Under the pieces are notes generated by a model, which was given only the letters and a program-made list of their open reading frames with translations, was not told the origin of the DNA and searched no databases. A stretch of DNA of 64,000 nucleotides from Cynocephalus volans (lineage: Eukaryota; Chordata; Mammalia; Dermoptera; Cynocephalidae): NCBI RefSeq assembly GCF_027409185.1, contig NC_084469.1, forward strand, positions 101,185,835-101,249,834, in the 5' to 3' direction. How positions within the stretch are numbered: the stretch's first letter is position 1; every line of letters starts with the position of its first letter. The position numbers and the translations under genes are program-made. This document shows, piece by piece, positions 46,800 to 57,923 of this stretch.

Positions 46800-48581
46800 G
46801 AGCATCCATCACATGTCTACTCAGTGACTCAAAGTCAGTGGTTCTAGGGTTACATTAGGGAATCTACCCTATGAGCAAAGACTTCATGTAATTCATCTCT
46901 CCAGGTATTCTATAAACGACAATAAATCCCATCCCAACCTCTAATGACAACCGCAACAGAAGGATCTCCTGCCACTCCTCTGACTATCCTTTGATACCTC
47001 CACCATTTTCATATGGGCCTACTTTTTTGGTGGATATGGAAAAAGTGATGTCACTAAATTGCTAGTTTCCTTTTATTCCTGTCTTGTGTTACTCAATATC
47101 TCCTTGTCAAACTAAAGTACTTCTTCGTAGAATAACCTTTCTTGTAAAGACACATGAAAGAGATTTTCATGGGAGCCCCAAGGCTGCAGTGCATTCTCTA
47201 ACACATAAATGATACAATTATTTTTATTTAATTACAATTCCCTGTGGACTCCAAAAGAGATGTGTAAGAAACACAGCAAGATGACTGAGGAGAAAAGTGA
47301 AAAGTCAGACATATATTTCAAGGAGAATGTTTCAAAGCAGATAAGATGCTGCAAGAATATTACCAATCTTTGCCTTGCTGATCTAATAATTATTTAATTC
47401 TATTACGCAGACCAAAAATGTAGCTGTATTTATAAATACGACAATAAAGAAAACAAATCTATTGTTGAAGTAAATGGAAAAAATACATGAGAATGATAGG
47501 ATTATAAGAATATAATTATAAGCAAGATATAATTACATGATACTATGTAATTATATTGAGTACTTACTAGGTGCCAGCCATTAAGTGTCTGTAATGCTTA
47601 TCAGAGCAAACTTCAAAACAGGAATTACACTCTATATGGTCAGTCTAAGGCTCTCATACTAATCGTTTCCCCTTCACCAGAGGCTAGATTAAGAAAGGGC
47701 ATATGGTCCATTTCTCAGCAATGAGATTAAAGGAGATACCTTCTGGATGACTCCAAGCAACCTCATTTACCAATAGATGGGGGAAAGGGCATTCAGATTT
47801 CTGTCCCTAATGTCATGTCTGGATATGATGCCCTGTCTGGGTCCATGAGGAGAAGAAACCATAGGAGAAAGCCACCACATGGAGAAATGAATGAATTATC
47901 CTACACATTCCTTACCTCTGATATCTTTGCAAAGAAATATAGCTCTCTTTATTGTTTGAGCTTATTATATTCAGAATATCTTTCAATTATTAGAAACAGA
48001 CTTTTCTTCACTGATTAACAATTATCTCAAACCACTGACATAATCTAATTATAACAATTTTATATATGACAAAACTGATGCAACTGAGTATAGTGGATGC
48101 TGATATTGATGTGCACAGACACAGTTTACCAATGAATGATCTCTGAAATTACTGAATTGTGGTATGAATAATCAGTTTCCGTGACTCATAGAAGGTGTCA
48201 CTCTGGTGTGCAATTCACATGGTCCTTATATTAGGTCAGGCCTGTGCTATGAACACAGCTTTCTTTGGATTCTCACCCCAAAGTGTGAAATATCTACTTT
48301 TCTTCTTCTGAGAATGTTTCAACCAAATCACTACAACACTTGTCTCAGGTTAACTTTGTAAATGAGCCACACAAAGAAATGGAGCTTAGAGAATGGAACT
48401 CATTTTTGAAACATCACAGAGTTATAGGAAAAGCAAGTCAGATTTCAATACCAAATAACAATATGCTTATCCATTATGTTAACTAATTATTTTAGATGCA
48501 AGAGTCAGGCATTCTGACTCACCAAGGATTTCGGACATGTTGACTTATTCTAGAAACCCCAGTCCAAAGTAGATAACATCA
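46800..48581 (-). repeat. OR-cluster duplicated 3' flank, copy B
   Basis: Homologous to copies A (35540-37827) and C (62110-64000). Anchors: 'tctctccaggtattctataaac' and 'tgacaaccgcaacagaaggatctcctgccactcc' (46900-46980); 'ctccttgtcaaactaaagtacttcttcgtagaataacctttc' (47100); 'taagatgctgcaagaatattaccaatctttgccttgctgatctaataattattt' (47341, C 63212); 'tagagaatggaactcatttttgaaacatcacagag' (48390, A 37631). No coding sequence is supported. Confidence 0.8.
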
Positions 48582-49520
48582 TCACGAAGGAGAAAGCATC
48601 TTACCAATGAGTTTCCCCAAAGCTCCCTTCATGTCCCTGTTCCTCAGGCTGTAGATAAAGGGGTTCATCATTTGAGGGACCACAGTGTACATCATTGAAG
48701 CCACTGCAGTGATTCTGGATGAGTCAGTAACTGCAGAACTAATGTACACCCCCAAACCAGTCCCATAGAACAAGAACAAAACTGAGAGGTGAGACCCACA
48801 CGTGGAAAAAGCTTTATACTTTCCTCCTGCTGCTGGCATCCTCAAAACTGAGACGGCAATTTGAGCATAAGAGACAATTATTCCAAACAAAGGAATAGCA
48901 CCAAGTACACTACTTGCAAAATATATCAGAATAGTATTAACGAGGGCATCAGAACATGCAACCTTGATGACCTGAACAACTTCACAGAAGAAGAGGGGGA
49001 TTTCAACATCTGTGCAGAAGGACAGCTGCAGCACCATCAGGCTCTGAACCAGGGCATCCACAATGCTCACAAACAGGGAGAGTAGAGTCAGCAGGCCACA
49101 CAGACGGATGCTTATGATGACTGTGTACCTCAGTGGGTGACAGATGGCCACATAACGGTCATAAGCCATTATTGCAAGAAGGCAACTTTCCATACCAGTG
49201 AAAACCAGGACCAGGCAGACCTGGGTGAGGCAACCTTTATAAGTGATGCCCTGATTCTGTGTTTGGATGTTGAGCAGCATTTTGGGGATGGTAGTTGTGC
49301 TTAAACTGATGTCGGTAAAGGACAGATTGGAGAGAAGGAAGTACATGGGGGTGTGGAGGTGGGAGTCAGAGATGACAGCCAGGATGATGAGCAGGTTTCC
49401 CAGGATGGTGACCAGGTACATGGACAGGAACAGGCTGAAGAGGAGGGGCTGCAGTTCTGGATCCTCTGTCACCTCCATGAGAAAGAATTTTGCAACACCT
49501 GTTTGGTTTCTGGATTCCAT
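48582..49520 (-). CDS. Olfactory receptor, family 7-like (intact, gene 2)
   Basis: This is a 312-residue odorant receptor GPCR. I chose the ATG at 49520 (MESRNQTGV) because it matches the starts of OR gene 1 and of the pseudogene; an in-frame ATG at 49562 would add 14 residues. Marks: N5-Q-T glycosylation site; TM1 'GNLLI' (41-45); TM2 '[11 protein letters not shown]' (58-68), with L for F; C97 and C179; TM3 end '[16 protein letters not shown]' (118-133); '[12 protein letters not shown]' (236-247); TM7 '[15 protein letters not shown]' (280-294). The usual TM7 'TPMLNPFIY' is changed: T282 to P and P283 to Q, whereas the pseudogene keeps TPM. The frame is open throughout, so it is probably functional, but the TM7 change is unusual. 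It would act in the ciliary membrane of olfactory neurons. Its upstream block (50377-50790) is close and uninterrupted. Confidence 0.95.
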   Translation of the reverse strand: MESRNQTGVAKFFLMEVTEDPELQPLLFSLFLSMYLVTILGNLLIILAVISDSHLHTPMYFLLSNLSFTDISLSTTTIPKMLLNIQTQNQGITYKGCLTQVCLVLVFTGMESCLLAIMAYDRYVAICHPLRYTVIISIRLCGLLTLLSLFVSIVDALVQSLMVLQLSFCTDVEIPLFFCEVVQVIKVACSDALVNTILIYFASSVLGAIPLFGIIVSYAQIAVSVLRMPAAGGKYKAFSTCGSHLSVLFLFYGTGLGVYISSAVTDSSRITAVASMMYTVVPQMMNPFIYSLRNRDMKGALGKLIGKMLSPS

Positions 49521-50376
49521 GTTGTTGATGAATCTGATGGAAGAGACGGGGTGACAGGACAATCCAATATGTGTTTTCTAGGCCAGCAAGAGCAATAACA
49601 TCAGAGAGGGAAACACCATGGTAGGAAGGGTTGGCTTCTAATGGAGGAAAATTAAAGAAAGGTTGTCTTCTGTATGCATATTGTTTTGTTACTTTTAAAA
49701 AACCTGGATTTTGTACTGTGGACTGTCAATAATTTTTACTTCTAGAAAAGGTTAAGGGGTCATCATTAAAAAATAGACTACCTGTACTGTTCTGATTACT
49801 TAAAATATTTGGTAATTTTTTAAGAGAAACACACAGACTGGGGAGGCAGCTTAAAGATTCTGTCTGGATCCCCAGAGACATCAGACCCAGGACATAGAGA
49901 TGATACAAAGGTGTGTCAAGAACCAGGAATGGGAAGATAAGATGAAGTTAACAAACTTTCTGCCCCCACAACCACTGGGTTGCTGGTAAATGTCAGAGAA
50001 TTTTATAACAGTCCTTCTGTTTTAGAAAAGGCAGATTCCTGCTTAAGAGTACAATGGTCCTGGCCATTGTAGAGACTGAGCCCGAGATTAGTAGATGAGA
50101 GGTGCTCCAGTATTGGTGCAAAGGTACAAAGGACAGGTAGTTAGACAAGGGACCCATGGGGACTTGATTCTAATGACCTGATAGACATCCTTACTGTCAG
50201 CTTCCCCCAGATGAAATTGCAGTAGAACACTTGCCTTCATTTGCTAACATGAATTAAGGGAATTTAGATTACCTGGGTGGAGTCACAATGGAATAATGCT
50301 TGACATCTTTGAGTGTATCATATGAAAGATCCATCATCAGAGAAGAGGGATTGAGTGAGTCACTGGTCTCCTGTCC
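49521..50376 (-). other. 5' flank of OR gene 2
   Basis: Noncoding, between the start codon and the conserved upstream block. 50303-50370 matches 38950-39015 upstream of the pseudogene. In ORs this region usually holds the intron between a 5' noncoding exon and the coding exon. A pyrimidine tract and AG acceptor could not be fixed with confidence. Confidence 0.5.
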
Positions 50377-50790
50377 AAGAGGGGTCACTCTGGGAGGAGC
50401 CTCAGTCCTGCTATTTATTTACTAGAGAACTGATGAATGAGGTAGTCGGAGGCACATTGTCATCTCTGTATTCCTAGAGGCTTGATTCCCAAAGTTCCTC
50501 ATTAGCCAAGCAATTATATTGTCACTGTGATCCCAGGGCACTGCAAATCCTTAAAGACCAAGACTCCAGAATGAAGAAAGTCAAGATGGCTGCTTCCCTG
50601 ACCCTGTGAGGCCAGGTGTACACTGTCTCCTTTTCTCCATCTGTGCCTGCTCATCCCCATTTCACACACCTTGCACAGGTGCACACACCTCTTCTCTAAT
50701 TGTATTTCAGCCTCTTTAGGGGTGAACGATGACATCACTGTCTAATCAATTATAGTAATTTTAGGCCTGAAAATGTAGCTTATATATGTA
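50377..50790 (-). promoter_or_regulatory. Conserved OR upstream block, copy B
   Basis: Counterpart of 43830-44280. Being retained between duplicates, about 0.9-1.3 kb from the start codon, it is the best candidate for the promoter or first noncoding exon of OR gene 2. It contains an EBF-like TCCCAGGGCA and, near 50741, a homeodomain-type 'ctaatcaattatagtaatt' cluster of the kind bound by LHX2-class factors. Function is inferred. Confidence 0.5.
50531..50540 (+). promoter_or_regulatory. Possible Olf-1/EBF-like site, copy B
   Basis: TCCCAGGGCA, one mismatch to TCCCnnGGGA. It is identical to 43990-43999 and is followed in both copies by TGCAAATCCTTA. Confidence 0.3.
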
Positions 50791-52134
50791 GATATAAATA
50801 TATTTTAAAGTACATCTATTTTAAAAATTATTATTGTTATTTTTATTGAACATTGTGGGGTACAGAGTATTTTTTAATTAATTTTTTAATTGAAATGTGT
50901 TGATTGTACCTGTTTATGGGTACAGTGTTATATTTCAGTACATGTATACAATATGTGATGATCTAATCAGGGTAGTTAAATTATAATTACAGCTAGACAG
51001 AGTGATATTTTAATATACAAGGCATGATGTTCATATTGATGTCGTTTGCATATCCATTATCCCAAACCTCTATCATTTCTTTGTGTTGAGAACATTTTAA
51101 CTCTCTTCTAACCATTACAATTTATACAATAAATTACTATTATTTATAGAAACGTAGCAGTGCTATAGAACACAAGAACTTATTCTTCCTATCTTGTTGT
51201 AAGTTGGTATCCATTTCCCAACTTTCCGCTTTCCTCCCATTCCCTCTACCTTTTCCAGTCTTTAGAAATCACAATTCTACTCTCTACTTTATGAGCTCAA
51301 CCTTACCTGCTTCCACATAAGTAAGAACATGCTAAGTTATAATATGTTTGCATTGTTTGTAAAAGTGCAAACAGTTGAGGGTTTTTCTCTTTGAGTCATG
51401 GAATATTTCCTGAACCTTAAACTTTGTTATGTATATTTTGTATAATAGATTCTAATTTATTCTCTGTGACAATTCTGTCTCTGATCGATACTGACTGATG
51501 ATCTGTCACTCCGTTTTCAGGCTTTCATCACCACCTTCTGAAATTTTGTTTCAGTTTTTAAAAATATACATTTTTCTTAACCTTAGGGAACAACGGGTTC
51601 AAATAATAGCCATTTATTTTTGTTTTTATAGTAATTAATTAATTTTAATTGGTACATAATTGACTAAAGTCACCCTCTTGAACACTAGGACTTATTTCTC
51701 CTGTCCAACTGTATTTTGCAAACATTAACCATACTTTCTCTCTCTTCCCCCGCACCTTAACATTCCCAGTCTCAGGTAACCACTATTCTACTCTCTTCTT
51801 CTATGAGATCAACTCTGTGAGCTCCCACATATGACTGAGAACATGCAATATTTGTATTTCTGTGCCTGGCTTATTTTGCTTAACATAATGTCCTCCAGGC
51901 ACATCTATGTTGCTGCAAATGACAGAATTTTATTCTCTTTTTATGACAATTTCACTGTGTATATATTCCATATTTTATCTATTTTGTCCACCTAACCATT
52001 CACCTGTTGATGTACCCTTAGGTTGATTCCATATCTTGCCTATTGCAAATAATGCTGCAATAAACATGGGAGTGTGGATATGTCTTTGACACACATATTT
52101 TGTTTCTTTTGGACCTAGTATGGGCTTACTGGAA
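50791..52134 (-). mobile_element. Old L1M-type LINE-1 3' ends, minus strand (two overlapping copies)
   Basis: 50830-51330 and 51600-52134 both read L1M 3'UTR/ORF2 end in reverse ('cttattcttcctatcttgt', 'acttatttctcctgtccaactg', 'gaacatgcaatatttgtatttctgtgcctggcttattttgcttaacataatgtcc'). 51340-51595 is an unassigned segment between them. The second copy is interrupted at 52135 by the young LINE-1 and continues at 57924. Confidence 0.75.
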
Positions 52135-52359
52135 AATATGGTATTTCTCTTTTTAAAATTTAATTTAATTTAATTTTACTTCTTGAAATACATTGTACTT
52201 GATCTTCATGCCCCTTTACCCATTCCTCTCCTCCCCTCCCCTCCCCCCCATCATATCTGTGCACTTGACTTAAATATTGCAAGGAATTTCTGTGGTTATT
52301 TTGTCTTCTTCCTCCCATCCCCACCATTTATTTCCATGTGTGCTTATTTATTTATTAAT

Positions 52360-55300
52360 TTTTAGCTCCCACACATAAGTGAGAATGTGGTATTTCTCTT
52401 TCTGTGCCTGACTTGTTACATTTAATATTATTTTCTCTAAGCCCGTCCATGTTCTTGGGAATGGTAGTATTTCATTCTTTTTTATAGCAGAGTAGTATTC
52501 CATTGCGTAGATGCACCACAGTTTCCTTATCTGCTCATCTGATGATGGACATTTGGGCTCATTCCAACTCTTGGCTATTGTAAATAGTGCTGCAATAAAC
52601 ACTGGAGTACAGATATGTCTTTGGCATGATGATTCCCATTCCTCTGGGTATATTCCCAGCAGTGGAATCACCGAGTCATATTGTAGATCTATCTGTAATT
52701 GTTTGAGGAACCTCCATATCATTTTCCATAGAGGCTGCACCATTTTGCAGCCCCACCAACAGTGGATGAGAGTTCCTTTTTCTCCGCAACCTTATCAGCA
52801 CTTATTGTTCTCAGTCTTTTGGATTTTAGCCATCCTAACTGGGGTAAGATGGTATCTCAGTGTGGTTTTGATTTGCATTTCCTGGATGTTGAGTGATATT
52901 GAGCATTTTTTCATGCGTCTGTTGGCCATTCCTATATCTTCCTTTGAGAAATGCCTGTTCAGCTCCTTTGCCCATTTTTTAATTGAGTTATTTGTGGTTT
53001 TTTGCTGTAAAGTTGTTTGAGTTCCTTGTATATTCTGGGTATTAATCCTTCGTCAGATGTATATTTTGCAAATATTTTCCCCACTGTGTTGGATTTTTTT
53101 TACTCTGTTGATTGTTTCTCTTGCTGTGCAGAAGCTTTTTAGTTTGATATAATCCCATATGTTTACCTGACCTTTAGTTGCCTGTGCTTTTTGGGTCCTA
53201 TTCATGAATTCTGTACCCATTCCTACTTACTGGAGTGTTTCCCTTATGTTTTCTTTAAGGACTTTTATTGTTTCAGGATGTATATTTAATTTTTAATCCA
53301 TTTTGAGTTGATTTTGCTATATGGTGAAATATACGGGTCTAGATTCACTCTCCTACATATGAGTATCCAGTTTTCCCAGCACCACTTGTTGAAGAGGAAG
53401 TCTCTTCCCCAGTATGTAGCTTTGCTGCTTTTGTCAAAGATCAGATGGCTGTAGGTGTGTGGATTGATTTCTGGGTTCTCTATTCTATCCCATTGGTCTG
53501 TGTGTCTGTTTTTATGCCAGTACCATGCTACTTTGGTCATTATAGCTTTATAATATAGTTTAAAGTCAGGTGGTGTTATGCCTCCAGTTTTATTTCTTTT
53601 GCTCAGGATTCATTTGGCTATGCATGGTCTTTTGTTGTTCCATATATATGTCTGGATAGCTTTTTCCATCTCAGAGAAAAATGTCATTGGAATTTTGATG
53701 GGGATTGCGTTGAATCTATAGATCACTTTGGGTAATATGGACATTTTCACAATGTTAATTCTTCCAATCCATGAGCATGGGATATCTTTCTATCTTCTTT
53801 TGTCCTCTTTAATTTCTCTCAACAGTGCTTTGTAGTTTTCCTCATAGAGATTTTTCACATCCTTGCTCAACTTTATTCCTAAATATTTTATTGTTTTGGT
53901 GGCTATTGTAAATGGGCTAGCTTTCTCGATTTCTTTTTCTGCATGTTCACTGGTGGAGTATAGAAATGCTACTGATTTTTCTGTGTTGATTTTGTATCCT
54001 GTAACTTTGCTGAAAACATTTATCAACTAGGAGTTTATTTTATAGAAGCTTTAGGCTGTTCAATATATAGGACCAAATTTTCTGCAAAAAGGGACAACTT
54101 GACTTCATCCAATCTGGATGCCATTTATTTCCTTCTCTTCTCTGATTGTCCTGGCTAGTACTTCCAACACTATGTTGAACAGGAATGGTGAGAGTGGGCA
54201 TCCTTGTCTAGTTCCTGTTTTCCAGATGATATTGGCAGTGGGCTTATGGTATATGGCTTTAATTAGGTTGAGATAATTTCCATCTATGCCTAACTTGTAG
54301 AGAGTCTTTATAATGAGAGGATGTTGAATTTTGTCAAATGCTTTTTCAGTGTCAATACAGATGATCATGTGGTCTTTGCTTTTATTAACGTGTTGTATCA
54401 CATTTATTGATTTGTGTATGTTGAAACAACCTTGCATCCCTGGGATGAATCCTACTTGATCATGGTGTATAACTTTCTGTATGTGTTGCTGTATTCTGTT
54501 ATCTTGTATTTTATTGAGGATTTTTGCATCTATATTCATCAAGGGTACTGGCATGTAGTTTTCTATTTTTGATGCATCTTTGTCTGGTTTTGGTATCAGG
54601 GAGATATTTGCCTCATAGAATGAGTTTGGAAGAATGGCCTCTGTTTCAATCTTTTGGAACAGATTACAGAGAATTGGTATCAGTTCTTCTTTGAAGAGTT
54701 GGTAGAACTCTGCAGTGAATCCATCCGGTCCTGGGCTTTTCTTTGACGGGAGCCTTCTGATAACAGCTTCAATCTCTTTTATTATTATTGGTCTGTTCAG
54801 ATATTCTCTATCTTCTTGGCTCAGTTTTGGTAATTTGTATGCATCCAGAAATTTATCCATTTTCTCCAGATTTTCAAAATTTTTTTTGGCATATAGATGT
54901 TTATAGTTGTCTCTAATGATTCTTTGTATTTCTGAGGTGTTCGTTCTAATATCACCTTTTTTATTTCTAATTTTTGTTATTTTGGTCTTTTTTCTTCTTA
55001 GTTAGTCCTGCTAAAGGTTTGTCGATTTTATTAATCTTTTCAAAAAACCAACTTTTTGTTTCACTGACCTTTTATATCATTTTTTGGGTTTCAATTTCAT
55101 TTAGTTCTGCTCTGATCTTAATTATTTCTTTCTTTCTACTATCTTTAGGTTTGGATTGTTCTTGTTTTTCTAGATCTTTAAGGTGAAGTGTTAGGATATT
55201 TATTTGCCATCTTTCCATTCTTCTGAAGCAAGCATTTAATGTAATAAATTTCCCAGTTAATACTGCTTTTGCAGTACCCCACAGGTTTTGGTATGATGTG

Positions 55301-56125
55301 CCATTATTTTCAGTAGGTTCATGAAATTTTTTGATTTCCTGTTTAATTTCTTCTTGGACCCACATGTCATTAAGTAGAATGTTTTTTAATTTCCATGCGT
55401 TTGTGTTGTTTTCAGAGTTTCATTTATTATTGATTTCTAATTTTAATCCATTGTGATCAGAAAAAATACATGGAATAATTTCAATGTTTCTGAATTTGTT
55501 AAGACTTGCCTTGTGACCTAACATGTAGTCTATCCTGGAGAATGTTCCATGTGCTGACGAGAAGAATGTATATTCTGAGTTTGTTGGGTCGAATGTTCTG
55601 TAGGTATCTGCCAAATCCAATTGGTCTAAAGTATTGTTTAGATCTTGTGTTTCTCTATTGATTTTTTGCCTAGATGATCTGTCCAATGATGAGAGTGGGT
55701 TGTTCAGGTCCCCCACTATTATGGTGTTAGTGTCTATTTCTTTCTTTAGATCTAACAGTGTTTGCTTTGTAAATCTGGCTGTTCCAACATTAGGTGCATA
55801 TATATTTATGATTGTTATGTTTTCTTGATGGATATATCTTTTTCTCATTATATATTGGCCATCTTTATCTGTTTCAATGGTTTTTTGCTTTAAAGTCTAT
55901 TTTATCTGATATAAGAATAGCTACTGCAGCTCATTTTAAATTTCTGCTTGCATGATATATCTTTTTCCATCCTTTCACTCTTAGTCTATGTGTGCCTTTA
56001 CAGGTCATTGAGTCTCTTGGAGACAGCATATTGTTGGGTCCATCTTTTTAATCCAGTCAGTCACTCTGCATCTTTTGAATGGGGAATTTAGTCCCTTTAC
56101 ATTCAGAGTCATTACTGAAAGGTGT
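52360..56125 (-). pseudogene. LINE-1 ORF2 (endonuclease-RT), inactivated
   Basis: Endonuclease (about 56120-55420): 'IINIYAPNVG', 'VGDLNNPLSSLDRSSRQ', 'SSAHGTFSRIDYMLGHKASL', 'IFSDHNGLKLEI'. RT (54860-54030): '[14 protein letters not shown]', '[15 protein letters not shown]', '[13 protein letters not shown]', '[22 protein letters not shown]'. The catalytic box at 54090-54078 reads F-A-E-N in place of F-A-D-D, so both aspartates are gone. Cys-rich/C-terminal region: 52743-52360. It is split over at least six frames and should be read as a fossil of the ~1275-residue protein that nicks DNA and primes reverse transcription. Confidence 0.9.
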
Positions 56126-56309
56126 TGATTTACTCCTAGCATTATACAGATTTTTGTTTAGATGTCTTAAGTATCTTCTGTTCATTTCTTTCAAATTTTT
56201 TGTTTGTCTTCTGTATTTGTTGGTTTCTTGGGGTGATAGATAAACTATTTTTTTTCTCTTTTGTTAGCATTTTTGTTTTGCTGGTAGGTATTGTTCTTTC
56301 TTGTGGATT

Positions 56310-57306
56310 CATGGTAGTGATGGTTGCTTTTCTGGTATCAAACCCAGTACTTCCGTGAGAATTTCTTGTAGGGCTGGTCGTGTGATAGTGACCTCCCACA
56401 GTTTTTGTTTGTCTGAGAAATATACTATTTGTCCTTCATTTCAGAAGGATAGTCTTTCTGGGTAAAGTATTCATGGATGGCAATTTTTGTCCTCTAGTGT
56501 TTTGAATATTTCATCCCATTCTTTTCCGGCTTTTAGAGTTTCTGATGAAAAGTCTGATATTATTCTGATTGGGGTTCCCTTATAGGTTGACTTGCTGCTT
56601 CTCTCTTGCAGCTTTTAAGATTCCCTCTTTGTCTTTGAATTTTGTCAGTTTGATTATCACATAGAGGACCTTTTTGGGTTGAATGTGTATGGGGATCTTT
56701 GGGCTTCCTGAATCTGGGGATCTGTGACTTTCCCTATACCTGGGAAGTTTTCTGCTATTATCTTATTGAATATATTTTCAATGCCATTTCCTTCATCCTC
56801 CCCTTCTGGAATACCCATGACTTGGATATTTGAGTGCTTAAGGTTGTCAGTTGTCTCTCTTAAATTTTCTTCAATGTTTTTGATTCTTTTTTCTTTTTTC
56901 TGATGTGCCTCTGATACTTCAAACAGCCTGTCTTCAAGGTCAGAAATTCTCTCTTCTGCTTGTTCAAGTCTGCTGGTTAAACTCTCTGCCATGTTTTTAA
57001 TTTTGTTGAATGTATCCTTCAGCTCCACAAGCTCAGCTATATTCTTTTGCAAGGCATTGATTTCTTTGTACATTTCTTCTTTCAAATCCTGTATATTTTT
57101 TTCTCATGTCACTGTGTTATTTCACTGAGTTTTCTTGTATCTCATTTAGTTTTCTTAGAATAGATTCTCTAAATTCCTTGTCTGTCATTTCAAAGACTTC
57201 CTGTTCTATAGGGTCTAGTGCTTGAAAAGTTATTAATTTCCTTTGGTGGTGATATACTTTCTTGATTTTTCATATTTCCAGTTTCTTTCTTTTTGTGTTT
57301 TCTCAT
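56310..57306 (-). pseudogene. LINE-1 ORF1 remnant
   Basis: The probable start is the ATG at 57306 (MRKHKK). The coiled-coil part is clear in 57085-56850 ('LVELKDTFNKIKNMAESL', 'LEQAEERISDLEDRLFEV'). The RRM-like part begins at 'NIQVMGIPEGEDEGNGIEN' (about 56820). Frames break near 56660 and 57100. The product would be the nucleic-acid-binding ORF1p trimer. Confidence 0.85.
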
Positions 57307-57844
57307 TGTGACTGGGGGTACCACAGTCCACTCATTTCACCCTGATGTCTGACTTGGATCCTGAAGGGTCTGCTGCTTCTGGACAGCAGAAACTAGCCTA
57401 GAGCAGAAGTCCTGCCCCACCTGCCTTCACCGAGTCATCTGGTTCAGGGTGTGGGAGCCCGGGGCCTCTGAAGTCACTCATGGAGACTGGACAGCCTGGG
57501 CCAGATGTCCCACCTCGCCTGCTTTCACCAGCTCTGCTGGCTTGGCATGTGGGAGCCCTGAGGCTGTTACATCTCTTAGGGCAGCAGGACCAGCCTGTGC
57601 TGGAAGTCCTGCCCCAGCCCTGTGTGTCTTCTCTGGCCAGCAGGTTTGGGGCACATGGGCCTAGAAGCTCAAAAATCTCTCTGTGGAATGGAGAGAAACC
57701 TGAGCTGGCGTCCCACATCAGACGGCTCCTTTCTGCTCCAGCAGACTTCGGATCCTCTGTCGCTGCTCCTCAAGAACTGCAAATTGGTCACTCTGTGGAT
57801 GAGAGTGACACCAGGAACCAACCACTCCACCATCTTGACTGGGA

Positions 57845-57846
<2 letters not shown>
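57307..57846 (-). promoter_or_regulatory. LINE-1 5'UTR / internal promoter region
   Basis: GC-rich against an AT-rich background. Partly repeated: 'ccacctgccttcacc' at 57418 and 'ccacctcgcctgctttcacc' at 57510, each followed by 'ctggc/gttc...gtgtgggagccc'. A YY1-type CAAGATGG lies at 57837-57830 at the 5' end. Its sequence differs from the 5'UTR of the LINE-1 at 6510-6998. Internal promoter activity is known for LINE-1 5'UTRs; here it is inferred. Confidence 0.65.

Positions 57847-57847
<1 letters not shown>

Positions 57848-57908
<61 letters not shown>
57848..57908 (+). repeat. (CA)n microsatellite at a LINE-1 5' junction
   Basis: About 30 CA units with no interruptions lie between the LINE-1 5' end and its right target duplication copy. 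The long frames through it in several phases are artefacts. Confidence 0.97.
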
Positions 57909-57910
<2 letters not shown>

Positions 57911-57923
57911 GGTACTTCTATTT

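Larger units (their letters stand above)
52154..57846 (-). mobile_element. Near-full-length LINE-1, nested in an older LINE-1
   Basis: About 5.7 kb: 3' tail and 3'UTR (52154-52360), ORF2 (to about 56125), spacer, ORF1 (56310-57306) and a GC-rich 5'UTR (57307-57846). The flanking old LINE-1 sequence is duplicated: 'atatggtatttctctttt' at 52135-52152 against 'atatggtacttctatttt' at 57906-57923, a target duplication with two differences. The 5' end begins near a CAAGATGG box (a YY1-type site, at 57837-57830), as in other LINE-1s, which suggests the copy is full length. Several frameshifts and stops in ORF2 and a lost RT active site show that it is now inactive. Confidence 0.92.
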
